Positions 7,080 through 15,808 of a stretch of DNA of 21,972 bases are shown piece after piece (position 1 is the first letter of the stretch; every line of letters begins with the position of its first letter). The stretch is taken from contig CANFOR010000017.1 of NCBI GenBank assembly GCA_947448675.1, positions 1-21,972 on the forward strand. Reading direction: 5' to 3'. Both the position numbers and the translations under genes were made by a program. The stretch is from Betaproteobacteria bacterium (lineage in GTDB: Bacteria; Pseudomonadota; Gammaproteobacteria; Burkholderiales; Burkholderiaceae_C). Under the pieces are notes generated by a model. The model worked only from the letters and a program-made list of their open reading frames with translations, was not told the origin of the DNA and searched no databases.

Positions 7080-7574
7080 TCACCAAGTCCGATAGGCTTT
7101 GCCATTCAAGCCTGTACCAGGGGACAAAGAATAGACATCGTATACATCAGGGCCAGGTTGCGGATTGTCGGCCGGGCTTGCATAGCTACGCAAACCCCAA
7201 TTCGATTCGTTGCCCGAGCCCAAAACGGGTTGCAGCGGATCTAAAGGCAGGCGTCTTAAAAAAAAGATTTTTTTAGCACCCCCCGCACTTTTTACATCGG
7301 TGACACCAGACACCAAAAAATTCAGGCTGGGCGGGTAGCCTGAACCCTTCACATCTTCAACTATCCGCCCCTCGTCCACGGCTTGCTTGTATTGGTCAAT
7401 GGCCGTGCGGATGCTGCGCAAAGCCTCGCGCAACTCGCGCTCTTGGCTACGCCGCTGAGTCAAACCTACCACAGGAAAGGCGACGGTTGCCAACACCCCC
7501 ACAATGGTCACCGTAACGAGCATCTCGATCAGAGTAAAACCCTTCACACGAGACCGAACGCTTGCCAAGATCAT
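7080..7574 (-). CDS. GspG-type pseudopilin
   Basis: 164 residues. ATG 7574 overlaps the secretin stop by 4 bp (ATGA), which supports the start and suggests translational coupling. The leader MILASVRSRVKG precedes FTLIEMLVTVTIVGVLATVAF, with Glu at mature position 5. The helix REALRSIRTAIDQYKQAVDEG is followed by LPLDPLQPV, W, YDVYSLS and NGKAYRTW, the same C-terminal pattern as the next pseudopilin gene. The coding strand contains A7 and T8 runs (7258-7274) within codons for KKIFFL, a possible slippage site. It is predicted to be a pseudopilus subunit of the T2SS. Confidence 0.9.
   Translation of the reverse strand: MILASVRSRVKGFTLIEMLVTVTIVGVLATVAFPVVGLTQRRSQERELREALRSIRTAIDQYKQAVDEGRIVEDVKGSGYPPSLNFLVSGVTDVKSAGGAKKIFFLRRLPLDPLQPVLGSGNESNWGLRSYASPADNPQPGPDVYDVYSLSPGTGLNGKAYRTW
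7258..7274. repeat. Homopolymer pair inside a pseudopilin gene
   Basis: On the + strand eight A (7258-7265), GA, then seven T (7268-7274) form an AT-rich near-palindrome inside coding sequence for residues KKIFFL. Such tracts are known hot spots for polymerase slippage. The reading frame is intact in this sequence. Confidence 0.6.
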
Positions 7575-9970
7575 GGTTTGGCCTTGACATCGATTGACAC
7601 TGGTGCGGGTAGAGGCAATGCCTGTTCAGAGCCATCTGCTAGATGCATATTTGTATTGACGACGGTAATTTGGGTTGCTCCTTCTGGCGTCAATACTTCA
7701 AACTGCACTTTGGCCAAAGCACCCGGATTGGTGGATAAATTTTGACCTCGCCCGGCAACCACGCTTATGCGGACGGCGCCAGAACCGTCGGTATCGCCAG
7801 AAAACTGCGTTCCTGAAGCTGCGTTGCGTTCGCTGTTCGCATCGTTCACGGCAATGAGTCGTAGGCGACTGGAATCGAATGCCATGCTCAACTCCAAATC
7901 GGTAGCGGTGGGCATGGTTGGCAAAGAAAGCAGCACCGAGATTTGATCGCCCACCTTGGCTGTTGCAGGCGCGCTCATTACGACCGGCAGGATCGGTGGC
8001 GACGCAGCACCGGCAGGCTGCACTGGCACGGTCGGAGTGGGTGCCACTGGCTTTGGTATTCCAGTTGTGGCCGCCAGCGCCACACTTGGATTGACCTGTG
8101 CGGCACGCGGCGGTGGAACAGAGTTCGCAACAGGCCTCACGGGCGCAGAAATCGATGCCACAGGCGCAGCAACAGGGGCCGAGCCAATACTGGTTCGAGC
8201 GGCTCCCGTCATCTTTCCACCAAAGCGCAAATTGCTTTCTGTGCCCGACCACATCTCTAGGGTTTCGCTGTCCACTTGGCGGTTATTACGGACAATGCGT
8301 GGGGTGATGGACATTACGATTTCTGTTTTATTTTTGGCATCGGTTTGTATCCCAAACAAGCGGCCCAAAATCGGAACATCGCCCACACCGGGAATGCGGG
8401 TTGCATTAGCCCGATCTTGGTCTTGAATCAAACCTCCAATAATCTCTGTTTGTCCATCTTTGAGTCGCAACACCGTACTCACACTGCGGGTACTGATGGT
8501 GTAGGCAATCGTGCCGTTCTTCGCAGCATCGGTGTTCTGGCCGCTATTGGTGCTGACCTCTAAATTGACTTTGATGGCTACTTCGCCATCGCTGTAAATG
8601 GTGGGCTCCACTTCAATTTTCAAACCCACTTCAACGTATTGCACCGTGGTGTTGTACACCGGGGTTGAAGAGTTAGAAGAAGGCACCGCAGCAGTTGACA
8701 CTTGGGGCAAGCGGTCGCCGACTAAAAATTTTGCCTTTTCTTTATTACGTACCCGAATACGTGGTGTCGCAAGATCATTAATATCTGCATCGGTTTTTTG
8801 CGCTTGAACTGAAACTGCAAGTCCAGTTAAATTGGTATTTGCATTTTTTGAAGTTTTAAAATCCGTCAGTTTCATGGCATTGGTGCTCACACCAAAACTG
8901 GTTGGCAACTGCACCCCCAGAGACTGCAAACGATCGCGAGTGATTTCCATCACATCCACTTCGAGCATGACTTCTGGCTCGGGTTGATCCATGCTTTCAA
9001 TCAGCTTTTCTATCATGCGAATCACTTGTGGCGTATCGCGAATAATCAGCGCATTGGTTTTCTCATCAATGAACGTATCTTTGGTTTTGGTCATGGTTTT
9101 GACCATGTTCAGAACCTGCTTGGGGTCGGCATTGATGAGTGAAAAGCGCCGAATCTTAAGCTCTGCATAATCGCGCGCTTTGGCGGCCGTGTCTGGGTAG
9201 ATCAAAAATGAGTTCTCACTCATGATGCGCTTGGTCGTCTGCGTTTGCATCAAAATCAAGTCGATAGCCTCTTCTACTGGGGTATCGCGCACGAAAATAG
9301 TAACCTTTAAATCGCTTTTGACATCTTTATCGAAAATAATATTTAAATTAGTGGTTTTGGAAATGGCCTCCATCACCATTCGCAAGTTGGCATCGCGAAA
9401 TTGCAGGGTAACGGGTTTGCGCCCCTTGAGGTTGAGACTGCCCCCATTAAATGACTCGGGCGGTGCAGCATCCAAAATTTGACGACGCAGCTTCAATGCA
9501 CGCGCATTGGCGGGCGACTCTATCAAAACGCGGCCTATCAACATATTGGCTGCTTCTATGTCGCCTTTTTTAAGCAACCCTGTTGCCTCATCCAATCGCT
9601 CGATTTGTCTGCGCTCTTGTGCTACGGTTTCTATAGCTTGCCGTGCAGTAGGATGTCCAGGATCAATGCCGAGCACCCGGTTGTACTGCTGCAGGGCCGC
9701 ATCCCAACGCATTTCAGAGCGCTCACGGTTGCCCTCTTGCATGATCCGATTGGTAATGCTCTCACGCTGTACCAAAAATTCTTTATAAACAGATGCATTG
9801 CCCAAATCGGCTTGGTGGGCTTTCGCCAACAACGACAAGCCCTCTTCCGCTTGACCATTCCGAATAAGATTAAGCCCATCGGTACGATAGCGATCCGCAG
9901 CACAGCCTGTAATCAACAGGCATAAGAGTGCAGGCAAGACTTTTCTGGTGTGGTGTGACGCTGGTTTCAC
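7571..9970 (-). CDS. gspD: Lipoprotein secretin (GspD-like) with C-terminal cohesin-like domain
   Basis: A 799-residue outer-membrane channel of the type II secretion / type IV pilus superfamily. GTG 9970 overlaps the upstream stop by 4 bp (GTGA). Residues 1-22 form a lipoprotein signal with lipobox LITGC (Cys23). TPR-like helices follow (25-165), then an STN-type domain (about 187-255), a secretin N1-type domain (265-330) and the secretin core (335-565) with VPILGRLFG at 532-540. A Pro/Ala/Val-rich linker (590-665) joins a beta-rich domain (665-797: VGDQISVLLSLP, LELSMAFDSSRLRLI, ALAKVQFEVL) resembling cohesins. Canonical GspD proteins have repeated N domains, no TPR region and no cohesin; the layout is closer to MshL/PilQ-like secretins. 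No pilotin gene is visible, consistent with self-lipidation. Confidence 0.93.
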   Translation of the reverse strand: MKPASHHTRKVLPALLCLLITGCAADRYRTDGLNLIRNGQAEEGLSLLAKAHQADLGNASVYKEFLVQRESITNRIMQEGNRERSEMRWDAALQQYNRVLGIDPGHPTARQAIETVAQERRQIERLDEATGLLKKGDIEAANMLIGRVLIESPANARALKLRRQILDAAPPESFNGGSLNLKGRKPVTLQFRDANLRMVMEAISKTTNLNIIFDKDVKSDLKVTIFVRDTPVEEAIDLILMQTQTTKRIMSENSFLIYPDTAAKARDYAELKIRRFSLINADPKQVLNMVKTMTKTKDTFIDEKTNALIIRDTPQVIRMIEKLIESMDQPEPEVMLEVDVMEITRDRLQSLGVQLPTSFGVSTNAMKLTDFKTSKNANTNLTGLAVSVQAQKTDADINDLATPRIRVRNKEKAKFLVGDRLPQVSTAAVPSSNSSTPVYNTTVQYVEVGLKIEVEPTIYSDGEVAIKVNLEVSTNSGQNTDAAKNGTIAYTISTRSVSTVLRLKDGQTEIIGGLIQDQDRANATRIPGVGDVPILGRLFGIQTDAKNKTEIVMSITPRIVRNNRQVDSETLEMWSGTESNLRFGGKMTGAARTSIGSAPVAAPVASISAPVRPVANSVPPPRAAQVNPSVALAATTGIPKPVAPTPTVPVQPAGAASPPILPVVMSAPATAKVGDQISVLLSLPTMPTATDLELSMAFDSSRLRLIAVNDANSERNAASGTQFSGDTDGSGAVRISVVAGRGQNLSTNPGALAKVQFEVLTPEGATQITVVNTNMHLADGSEQALPLPAPVSIDVKAKP

Positions 9971-10497
9971 TGGGAACCCCCGGTAGCCAAAGTTTGTGGA
10001 ATGCCCAAAGGCAAGTATTTCAGTTGCGCAGTGCTGGCATCAATGCGCTCTATGAGATATTGCTTGTCCAAAATATCTCCTTCTTTTGCCGTTATCACGC
10101 GGTTGCCGCGTGAAAGAATAATTAACTTGGTGTCACCTTCGGTATACCGTCCAAGATAGACGTATGGCATAGCAGGCGCGGATGGCGGCGGTGGGGCCAC
10201 TGGCACCACAACAGGCGCAGGCAACTTCTTTGGTGGCACTACCACTTTTGTCCAAGAGTGAATGCCGAATAACTTGCTACTGGTTTTATTGCTCAACTCG
10301 TCACGATCAATGGGTAAATCCAAAGAGGCATTCGCAGAGCGCGCCGTGGCTTTAGGCGTACCAATAGGCGCCATGGAAACATTGCGTTGGTTTTTACTAG
10401 GGCTAACAAGCTCAGCCTCATCGGGCGCAAACCATGCCAGCAGTGCCGTGACTAATAAGCTCAACCCCAACAAAGCGCGCGTTGCACTCTTGTTCAT
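9967..10497 (-). CDS. Inner-membrane PilP/GspC-like secretion protein
   Basis: 176 residues. ATG 10497 overlaps the previous stop by 4 bp, and the stop overlaps the secretin GTG. There is one membrane anchor (about 8-24), a low-complexity spacer, a Pro-rich linker (PPKKLPAPVVVPVAPPPPS, about 88-107) and a small beta domain (110-170) with YVYLGRY, IILSRGNRVITAKEGDIL and YLIERID. This is the PilP/GspC homology-region architecture that links the inner-membrane platform to the secretin; no PDZ domain is present. Its position between the PilO-like and secretin genes matches pilP in pilMNOPQ operons. Automated annotation sometimes calls this family a translation initiation factor of 'secretion system X', which the sequence does not support. 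Confidence 0.8.
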   Translation of the reverse strand: MNKSATRALLGLSLLVTALLAWFAPDEAELVSPSKNQRNVSMAPIGTPKATARSANASLDLPIDRDELSNKTSSKLFGIHSWTKVVVPPKKLPAPVVVPVAPPPPSAPAMPYVYLGRYTEGDTKLIILSRGNRVITAKEGDILDKQYLIERIDASTAQLKYLPLGIPQTLATGGSQ

Positions 10498-11051
10498 GGC
10501 TGCGCTCCCACATAAATCACAAATACCAGTTTTGCGTCTACCAATAAGTCTGTAACATTTTCGCGCTTAAACGAAGCACTCTCTAAGGCCATGGTGGGCA
10601 CTTCTTCGAGCACGGCATCGGTGAAAGTAAGAATTTTTTGAAAGCTACCCTTTACTGGCAAAGCGATTCTGTAGCGAACGAGGCGCTCTGAATCCGACTG
10701 CAACAAGGAATACTCACCAGTTTCCAAAACCAGCCCATTCTTGCTAGCCGAGGCATACACATTTTTCAGAGAACTAGAGACCGAAGGTGCCAATGGAAAA
10801 GTTTGGTAAAACTGATTCAGGGCAGTTTCTTGTGTTAATTCAATTTTGGTACCGCTTTGTTTTGATTTTTTCAACTCTACGGCATTGGCTTGCACTGTGG
10901 TGGCCAGCCTTTGCAGTTCCAGCTCATGCGATTGCAACCAAAATTTCCAAGCAAGCCCAGCAAGCAATAGCAAGACCAAACCCAATAGGCCCGGACTACC
11001 CAACTGGCCTAAACGATAGACCATACGACGTTGCAATAAAAGCATATTCAT
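10494..11051 (-). CDS. PilO/GspM-like inner-membrane platform protein
   Basis: 185 residues from ATG 11051, which overlaps the previous stop as ATGA; an in-frame TTG at 11066 would need a longer overlap. There is one membrane helix (about 21-40, GLLGLVLLLLAGLAWKFWL), then a coiled-coil stretch (HELELQRLATTVQANAVELK). A ferredoxin-like periplasmic domain follows (about 80-185) with VYASASKNGLVLETGEY and LPVKGSFQKILTFTDAVLEE, which is typical of PilO/GspM. It would pair with the PilN-like protein in the periplasm to align the ATPase-driven platform with the secretin. Family membership rests on topology, fold pattern and gene order. Confidence 0.82.
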   Translation of the reverse strand: MNMLLLQRRMVYRLGQLGSPGLLGLVLLLLAGLAWKFWLQSHELELQRLATTVQANAVELKKSKQSGTKIELTQETALNQFYQTFPLAPSVSSSLKNVYASASKNGLVLETGEYSLLQSDSERLVRYRIALPVKGSFQKILTFTDAVLEEVPTMALESASFKRENVTDLLVDAKLVFVIYVGAQP

Positions 11052-11578
11052 GGGTTCATCAACCAACGCGCAGATAGCCGAAAACGCACAGGTTTTTCGG
11101 GAACCGCGTTGTTAATCAGGTGCGATTGCAGGGCAACGTCTTCAAAATTAGGGCTGGCCTGCAGGCCTTGAAAGAAGCCCAGCATGGCGTCAAAATCACG
11201 CGCCTCCGCAATCACCACAACGCGGCCCTTGCCTGGGTCTGGTTCAATTGATAAAAAGGCCACGTTTTCGCTGGACGCCTTGCCCATAGCCTCGAACAAA
11301 TATGTCCACGGCAATGCCAACTGATCCGACACTACCTGCGCATGTTTCCAGGCCGCCGCCAATTCATCGGGTTTCATGGTGGAAACAGGCACAGGAGGCT
11401 TCAAAGCATTTTGCTGTGCTATCAATTCCTGTCGCAATGCCGCAAGGCGCGGCGCTGTGTTCAAGTGCTCATAGGTCCATACAGCTGCTACAGCGCAGAG
11501 ACCGACGCAGAGCATGAACCAACCCAAAAACCTAAAACGGCTGGGCTGCGCAATAAAGTCTAAATGCAAGTTTTTCAT
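11048..11578 (-). CDS. PilN-like inner-membrane platform protein
   Basis: 176 residues. ATG 11578 overlaps the previous stop by 4 bp. There is a short cytoplasmic N-terminus (MKNLHLDFIAQ, resembling the PilN segment that docks into PilM), one membrane helix (about 17-36) and a periplasmic coiled coil (about 42-60). The ferredoxin-like domain (80-176) includes WTYLFEAMGKASSENVAFLSIE and ARDFDAMLGFFQGL. In canonical T2SS this part is fused to the cytoplasmic domain as GspL. Here, as in type IV pili, it is separate from the PilM-like protein encoded just upstream. Confidence 0.82.
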   Translation of the reverse strand: MKNLHLDFIAQPSRFRFLGWFMLCVGLCAVAAVWTYEHLNTAPRLAALRQELIAQQNALKPPVPVSTMKPDELAAAWKHAQVVSDQLALPWTYLFEAMGKASSENVAFLSIEPDPGKGRVVVIAEARDFDAMLGFFQGLQASPNFEDVALQSHLINNAVPEKPVRFRLSARWLMNP

Positions 11579-12447
11579 GCGCCCAGGCCTACGATGGCAT
11601 TACCAAATTCAGCAAGCGTTGCATCCATTGTTTTTTTGGCTGGTAGACTGCTCAGGATTTTCTTTTGCATACTGCGGCTAAGCTGCCATTGCTGAACTTC
11701 CTTGCCCGTATGCATTGCCACTTGCGCCTGCAGCGCATGAGGAGCACATAGGAACATCGGCCTAGATACCAAGCCAGTGCCCGAGCCAGCCTGTGCAATC
11801 ACCACCTCATGTTGAATCCGCTCGGCTAGTGAGGTCAAGGCTCCGTCGACACGCGTTGAAGCCGCCCAGTTCCAGCCCTGTGCATCCCAACCGGCAAGGC
11901 TCAAACGGCCCGGCTCATGGCTTGCCACCCACCCCGCTTTGGGTAGCACTGCCGAAAAAGCTCCGATCGCTGTTGCCAACTGCGGTCGAACGGAGAGCAG
12001 GCGAATTTTTGCTGCCGAAAATTCTTTTACCAAACTGTCCATCAAACTCTTGGGTATGGCCATGGCCAACTTGGCTTTGCCAGGTATCTGTCGGCTGCGA
12101 ATGATCTGCCAATCGACATGGCTGCGCGCACCGTAAATATCGTCAAACATGAGTTGCGCGAATGCCAATTCTTCCGCATCACTGCGCAGCTGCGCCTGCC
12201 AGGGGCAACAAAAATACCGCGTTAGATGGTCTGACACCACAATACGCGCGGTGCTGGGTTTGAGCTGATGCACTAAGCCCATGGCCGCGGACACCAGTGC
12301 CTTCGTGTCGCTGCCTATTGGTGTAACAGACTCTGGTGTTTTGACATACCAACCCGCGATCTGCTGGCGCCAGCCGCGCACATGCACAGCCCGAATTTTT
12401 TCGGGCGCAAGGTGCAAGAGCAATGAATCAGGCGACAAAAGTGACAC
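11575..12447 (-). CDS. PilM-like / GspL cytoplasmic-domain protein
   Basis: 290 residues from GTG 12447, overlapping the end of gspE by 20 bp; a slightly later start cannot be excluded. No membrane segment is present. The sequence has an actin-like PilM/GspL layout (LHLAPEKIRAVHVRGWRQQ at the start; ARIVVSDHLTRY; SVRPQLATAIGAF; LSLAGWDAQGW), but I do not see intact nucleotide-binding motifs. Its place directly before the PilN- and PilO-like genes supports the assignment. It should bind the ATPase GspE and the N-terminus of the PilN-like protein at the cytoplasmic face of the inner membrane. Confidence 0.72.
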   Translation of the reverse strand: MSLLSPDSLLLHLAPEKIRAVHVRGWRQQIAGWYVKTPESVTPIGSDTKALVSAAMGLVHQLKPSTARIVVSDHLTRYFCCPWQAQLRSDAEELAFAQLMFDDIYGARSHVDWQIIRSRQIPGKAKLAMAIPKSLMDSLVKEFSAAKIRLLSVRPQLATAIGAFSAVLPKAGWVASHEPGRLSLAGWDAQGWNWAASTRVDGALTSLAERIQHEVVIAQAGSGTGLVSRPMFLCAPHALQAQVAMHTGKEVQQWQLSRSMQKKILSSLPAKKTMDATLAEFGNAIVGLGA

Positions 12448-14119
12448 GATTAATCTCGTTCAATGTGGTTTCACCGGTACGCACCAAGTCCAGCGCTGAC
12501 TCACGCAAATAGCGTGTGCCATTGGCCTTAGCGGCTTCTTTCAGGCTGCGGATCGGCGCTCTGGCAATGATGAGTTCGCGTATTTCGTCATTCAGGTGCA
12601 GCACTTCGGCAATGGCTTTGCGCCCCTTGTAGCCACTGCCACGGCATTGGCTACAGCCTTTGCCGGCGCGAAATTGCCAGCGACTCGTATCCACTGACTT
12701 CAAACCCGAGAGCGCCAATAAATCGGCACTGGGTTCAAAAACCTCGGTGCAACTGCTGCAATTAACCCGCAATAGCCGTTGCGCCAGCACACCGTTTAAT
12801 GCCGAGACGAGGCTGTACATGTCAATGCCCATGTGCATAAAACGGCCAATCACGTCAAACACATTGTTGGCGTGTACGGTGGTAAAAACCAAGTGCCCAG
12901 TCAGTGCCGATTGAATCGCTATTTGCGCGGTTTCAGAATCGCGAATTTCGCCCACCATGATTTTATCGGGATCGTGGCGCAAGATAGAACGCAGACCGCG
13001 CGCAAAAGTCAAGCCCTTTTTTTCGTTGACCGGGATTTGCAACACACCGGGTAATTGGTACTCAACAGGGTCTTCAATGGTGACGATTTTTTCATAGCCA
13101 TGGTTGATTTCTGAGATGGCCGCATACAAGGTGGTAGTCTTACCACTGCCCGTGGGCCCCGTCACCAGCATCATGCCGTAGGGTTCGCTGGCCAGTCTGC
13201 GTAACAGGGCTGCAATTTCTTCGTCAAAGCCCAAGCTAGTAAGCTGCAAGCCCTTCATTTGATCGCTTAAAGACTGCTTGTCTAAAATACGCAGCACAGC
13301 ATCTTCGCCATGAATGCTGGGCATGATCGAAACGCGCAGGTCAATCAAGCGACCTTGCAGGCTGACGCGAAAGCGTCCGTCTTGCGGCACGCGGCGCTCG
13401 GAGATGTCGAGCTCCGACATCACTTTAATGCGCGAAATGGTTTGCTCAGCCAACTCACTGGTTGGCACCGAGCCCACCGGGCTCAAGACGCCATCCACGC
13501 GGTACTTGATGGCCATGCCCGACGGATTGGACTCCAAGTGAATGTCGCTAGCGCCCGCGCGCAAAGCATCAAAAATCGTGGAGTTAACGAGTTTGACGAC
13601 TGGGCTGGCGTCTTCACTGATGCCACGGTAGCTCAGCTCTTCCACCGTCTCACCATTGCTTTGGGTGCCATCGCTGCTGGCCACCAAGGACTCCATCGCG
13701 CGCAGGCCACCTTCGTGCTTTGACAGCCAAGCGGCAATATCGCCAGGCAAGGCCAAACACAGTTGGAAGGCTTGGCCAATCCGTGCGTCGGCCCATTGCC
13801 GAAGTTTGGCATTGAAGGGGTCAGACACAACCCATTGCAAACCCTGCACTGGATCGCGCAGCAAGATGCCCTCGTGGCGCAACATCTCGCCAAAGGGCAA
13901 CACGTCAAATGCAGCATCTAGCTTGTGCAGGCTGGCCATTTCGAGCACCGGGCAACCTACTGTGTGGGCGACCGCCTGCAATACTTCGCTCTGTGTTTGC
14001 TGCAGAGTGTCTTGCAGCACCTCTAAGCTGGAGCGCCCGCTCGCGCTGGCCTGCAGCACGGCGCGGCGCAATACATCGGGCGAAAGCACGGCACGGCTTG
14101 GAGTGGGAGATGGCGTCAC
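12428..14119 (-). CDS. gspE: Type II secretion ATPase GspE
   Basis: A 563-residue hexameric AAA-like ATPase driving pseudopilus assembly. GTG 14119 overlaps the gspF stop by 4 bp. An N-terminal GspE_N/MshEN-type region (about 10-130) is followed by the T2SSE domain. Walker A is GPTGSGKTT (321-329), the Asp box is TIEDPVEY (347-354), Walker B is DKIMVGEIRD (385-394) and the His box is TGHLVFTTVHAN (407-418). Four cysteines (454, 457, 489, 492; CSSC and CSQC) form the zinc-binding module typical of GspE/PilB. All catalytic elements are present, so it should be active. This is the strongest marker that the - strand operon encodes a secretion or pilus machine. Confidence 0.97.
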   Translation of the reverse strand: MTPSPTPSRAVLSPDVLRRAVLQASASGRSSLEVLQDTLQQTQSEVLQAVAHTVGCPVLEMASLHKLDAAFDVLPFGEMLRHEGILLRDPVQGLQWVVSDPFNAKLRQWADARIGQAFQLCLALPGDIAAWLSKHEGGLRAMESLVASSDGTQSNGETVEELSYRGISEDASPVVKLVNSTIFDALRAGASDIHLESNPSGMAIKYRVDGVLSPVGSVPTSELAEQTISRIKVMSELDISERRVPQDGRFRVSLQGRLIDLRVSIMPSIHGEDAVLRILDKQSLSDQMKGLQLTSLGFDEEIAALLRRLASEPYGMMLVTGPTGSGKTTTLYAAISEINHGYEKIVTIEDPVEYQLPGVLQIPVNEKKGLTFARGLRSILRHDPDKIMVGEIRDSETAQIAIQSALTGHLVFTTVHANNVFDVIGRFMHMGIDMYSLVSALNGVLAQRLLRVNCSSCTEVFEPSADLLALSGLKSVDTSRWQFRAGKGCSQCRGSGYKGRKAIAEVLHLNDEIRELIIARAPIRSLKEAAKANGTRYLRESALDLVRTGETTLNEINRVTFVA

Positions 14120-15309
14120 CGAATGCTACCTGCTAGTTCAAAAATGGGGAAATACATCACCACCACGATAAAACCCACCACCAGGCCAATAAAGGCCATC
14201 AGCAGGGGCTCAAAAAGGCGGACGAACCAATCGATCCATTGACTAATTTCACTGTCATAAAAAGCCGCTATACGCTCCATCATTTCATCCATGCGCCCGG
14301 TGCGCTCGCCCACGCGCAGCATACGGGCCGACACTGGCGAGGTTAAGTGCTGGGCCTCCATCGCTACAGAAATAGGAGTCCCCTCGCGGATCATTTGGGT
14401 GGCCAAGACCAAGCGAGGGTGCAAGCCACCCGGCAACAAACCAGTCACCAGCTCGAGCGAAGCCACCGCCGGCATGCCACCGCGCAACAGCATGCCAAGC
14501 GAGCGGTAAAACCGGGCCAACTGGTAAATCCGCATACGTTCGCCCAAAGCAGGAATCTTTTCCAACCACTGCAATACTTGCGCAGGTGTTGAGGGGCGCG
14601 TTAGCCAAAAGATGGCGCTGCCCAGCAGTACCAAGCTACCCACCGCCAATTCAGTGCCATAGGCATGCGCCAAATGCCCCCATTGGATCAACAAGCGCGA
14701 CATCCACGGGATTTCGCCGCCCATGTCTTCGAATATTTTGGCAAAGCGCGGCACCACATAACCCATTAAAAAACCAATCACCAGCAAGCCCACTATGGCC
14801 AACACCGCGGGGTAAATGCTGGCGCTGATAACCTTCTTCTTCACGGCATCCAATTGGCTTTGGTAGACCACATATTTCGCCAGCGACTCTGCCAACCCAC
14901 CCGTGCGCTCACTGGCCCGCACCGTGGCCACATACAAGGGTGGGAACACATCAGGGAACTGTGTCAGCGCGTTTGACAAAGAAGCACCCCGGTAAAGGTC
15001 GGCCACCAAGCGACTGAGCAAATCTTTGCGGGCTGGCTTGCTTTCTTTTTCACTCAAGGTTTCGATGGACTCTACTAGCGAGAGGCCCGCTTCTAACAGA
15101 GTGAGCAACTCTTGGCTAAACTGGCCAAGCTGGAAGTCCACATTCGACTTCCGCTGGAACATGCGGGTCAAGCTTTGGTTGGGCTGAATCGAGACAACGC
15201 GTAAACCCCGGTCATGCGCCATACGCGCCGCCACCTCATGGTTTGGCGCGTCCATGGCTAACGCGCTCACCCCTTGGGTATTGTCTAAAAAACGGATATC
15301 AAACTGCAT
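14116..15309 (-). CDS. gspF: Type II secretion inner-membrane platform protein GspF
   Basis: 397 residues from ATG 15309; an in-frame TTG at 15324 is possible but lacks a ribosome binding site. Two T2SSF domains are visible (about 65-190 and 268-390), with FSQELLTLLEAGLSLVESIE and FYRSLGMLLRGGMPAVASLE as the paired repeats. There are three membrane helices: IYPAVLAIVGLLVIGFLMG, LAVGSLVLLGSAIFWL and LLMAFIGLVVGFIVVVMYF. GspF is the polytopic core that GspE turns to add pseudopilins. The 36-bp gap to gspG and the GTGA overlap with gspE place it firmly in the operon. Confidence 0.96.
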   Translation of the reverse strand: MQFDIRFLDNTQGVSALAMDAPNHEVAARMAHDRGLRVVSIQPNQSLTRMFQRKSNVDFQLGQFSQELLTLLEAGLSLVESIETLSEKESKPARKDLLSRLVADLYRGASLSNALTQFPDVFPPLYVATVRASERTGGLAESLAKYVVYQSQLDAVKKKVISASIYPAVLAIVGLLVIGFLMGYVVPRFAKIFEDMGGEIPWMSRLLIQWGHLAHAYGTELAVGSLVLLGSAIFWLTRPSTPAQVLQWLEKIPALGERMRIYQLARFYRSLGMLLRGGMPAVASLELVTGLLPGGLHPRLVLATQMIREGTPISVAMEAQHLTSPVSARMLRVGERTGRMDEMMERIAAFYDSEISQWIDWFVRLFEPLLMAFIGLVVGFIVVVMYFPIFELAGSIR

Positions 15310-15345
15310 GGAGCTTTCATTCAAAGCCGAGTGGCGCGCTTGGGC

Positions 15346-15801
15346 TTATTCCCAGCTACCAATATCGGCTTCTTCTCCCGTTCCCCCGGGCACCTTATCT
15401 TTGCCATACGAGACGATGTCGTACTCACCTTTGCTGCCAGGGAATTTATACACATAGGCCGTACCCCAGGGGTCGAGCGGAATGGCTTTCTTCAAATACG
15501 GTCCGTCCCAGCGCGCTTCGTCTTGCGGTTTAAGCACCAAAGACTGTAGACCCTGCTCGGTGGTCGGATAGTGCCCGGTATCGAGCCGGTATTGGTCCAA
15601 AGCTTTGCCAAAAGATTCAATTTGCGCACGCGCCGTTTTAACTTCTGACTTGCCCACTTGCTTGAAATACATGGGCGCGACATAGCCCACCAGCAAGCCA
15701 ATAATCACCATCACCACCAGCAGTTCGAGCAGGGTAAAGCCCTTGGCATTGCGCCAAGCTTTTCCCGCCACTGCAGAACGCTTTGTAAAAAAATATGCCA
15801 T
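15346..15801 (-). CDS. gspG: Major pseudopilin GspG
   Basis: 151 residues from ATG 15801, with AGGA six bases upstream. The basic leader ends AKG (Gly21), cleaved before FTLLELLVVMVIIGLLVG, with Glu at mature position 5. The C-terminal half is canonical for the major T2SS pseudopilin: YPTTEQGLQSLV, WDGPYLKKAIPLDPWG, SKGEYDIVSYGKDK and the end GEEADIGSWE, which in this family forms the calcium site. This distinguishes the system from a type IV pilus, whose major pilins lack this ending. It lies 7 bp after the unknown exported protein gene. Confidence 0.97.
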   Translation of the reverse strand: MAYFFTKRSAVAGKAWRNAKGFTLLELLVVMVIIGLLVGYVAPMYFKQVGKSEVKTARAQIESFGKALDQYRLDTGHYPTTEQGLQSLVLKPQDEARWDGPYLKKAIPLDPWGTAYVYKFPGSKGEYDIVSYGKDKVPGGTGEEADIGSWE

Positions 15802-15808
15802 GCGAATC

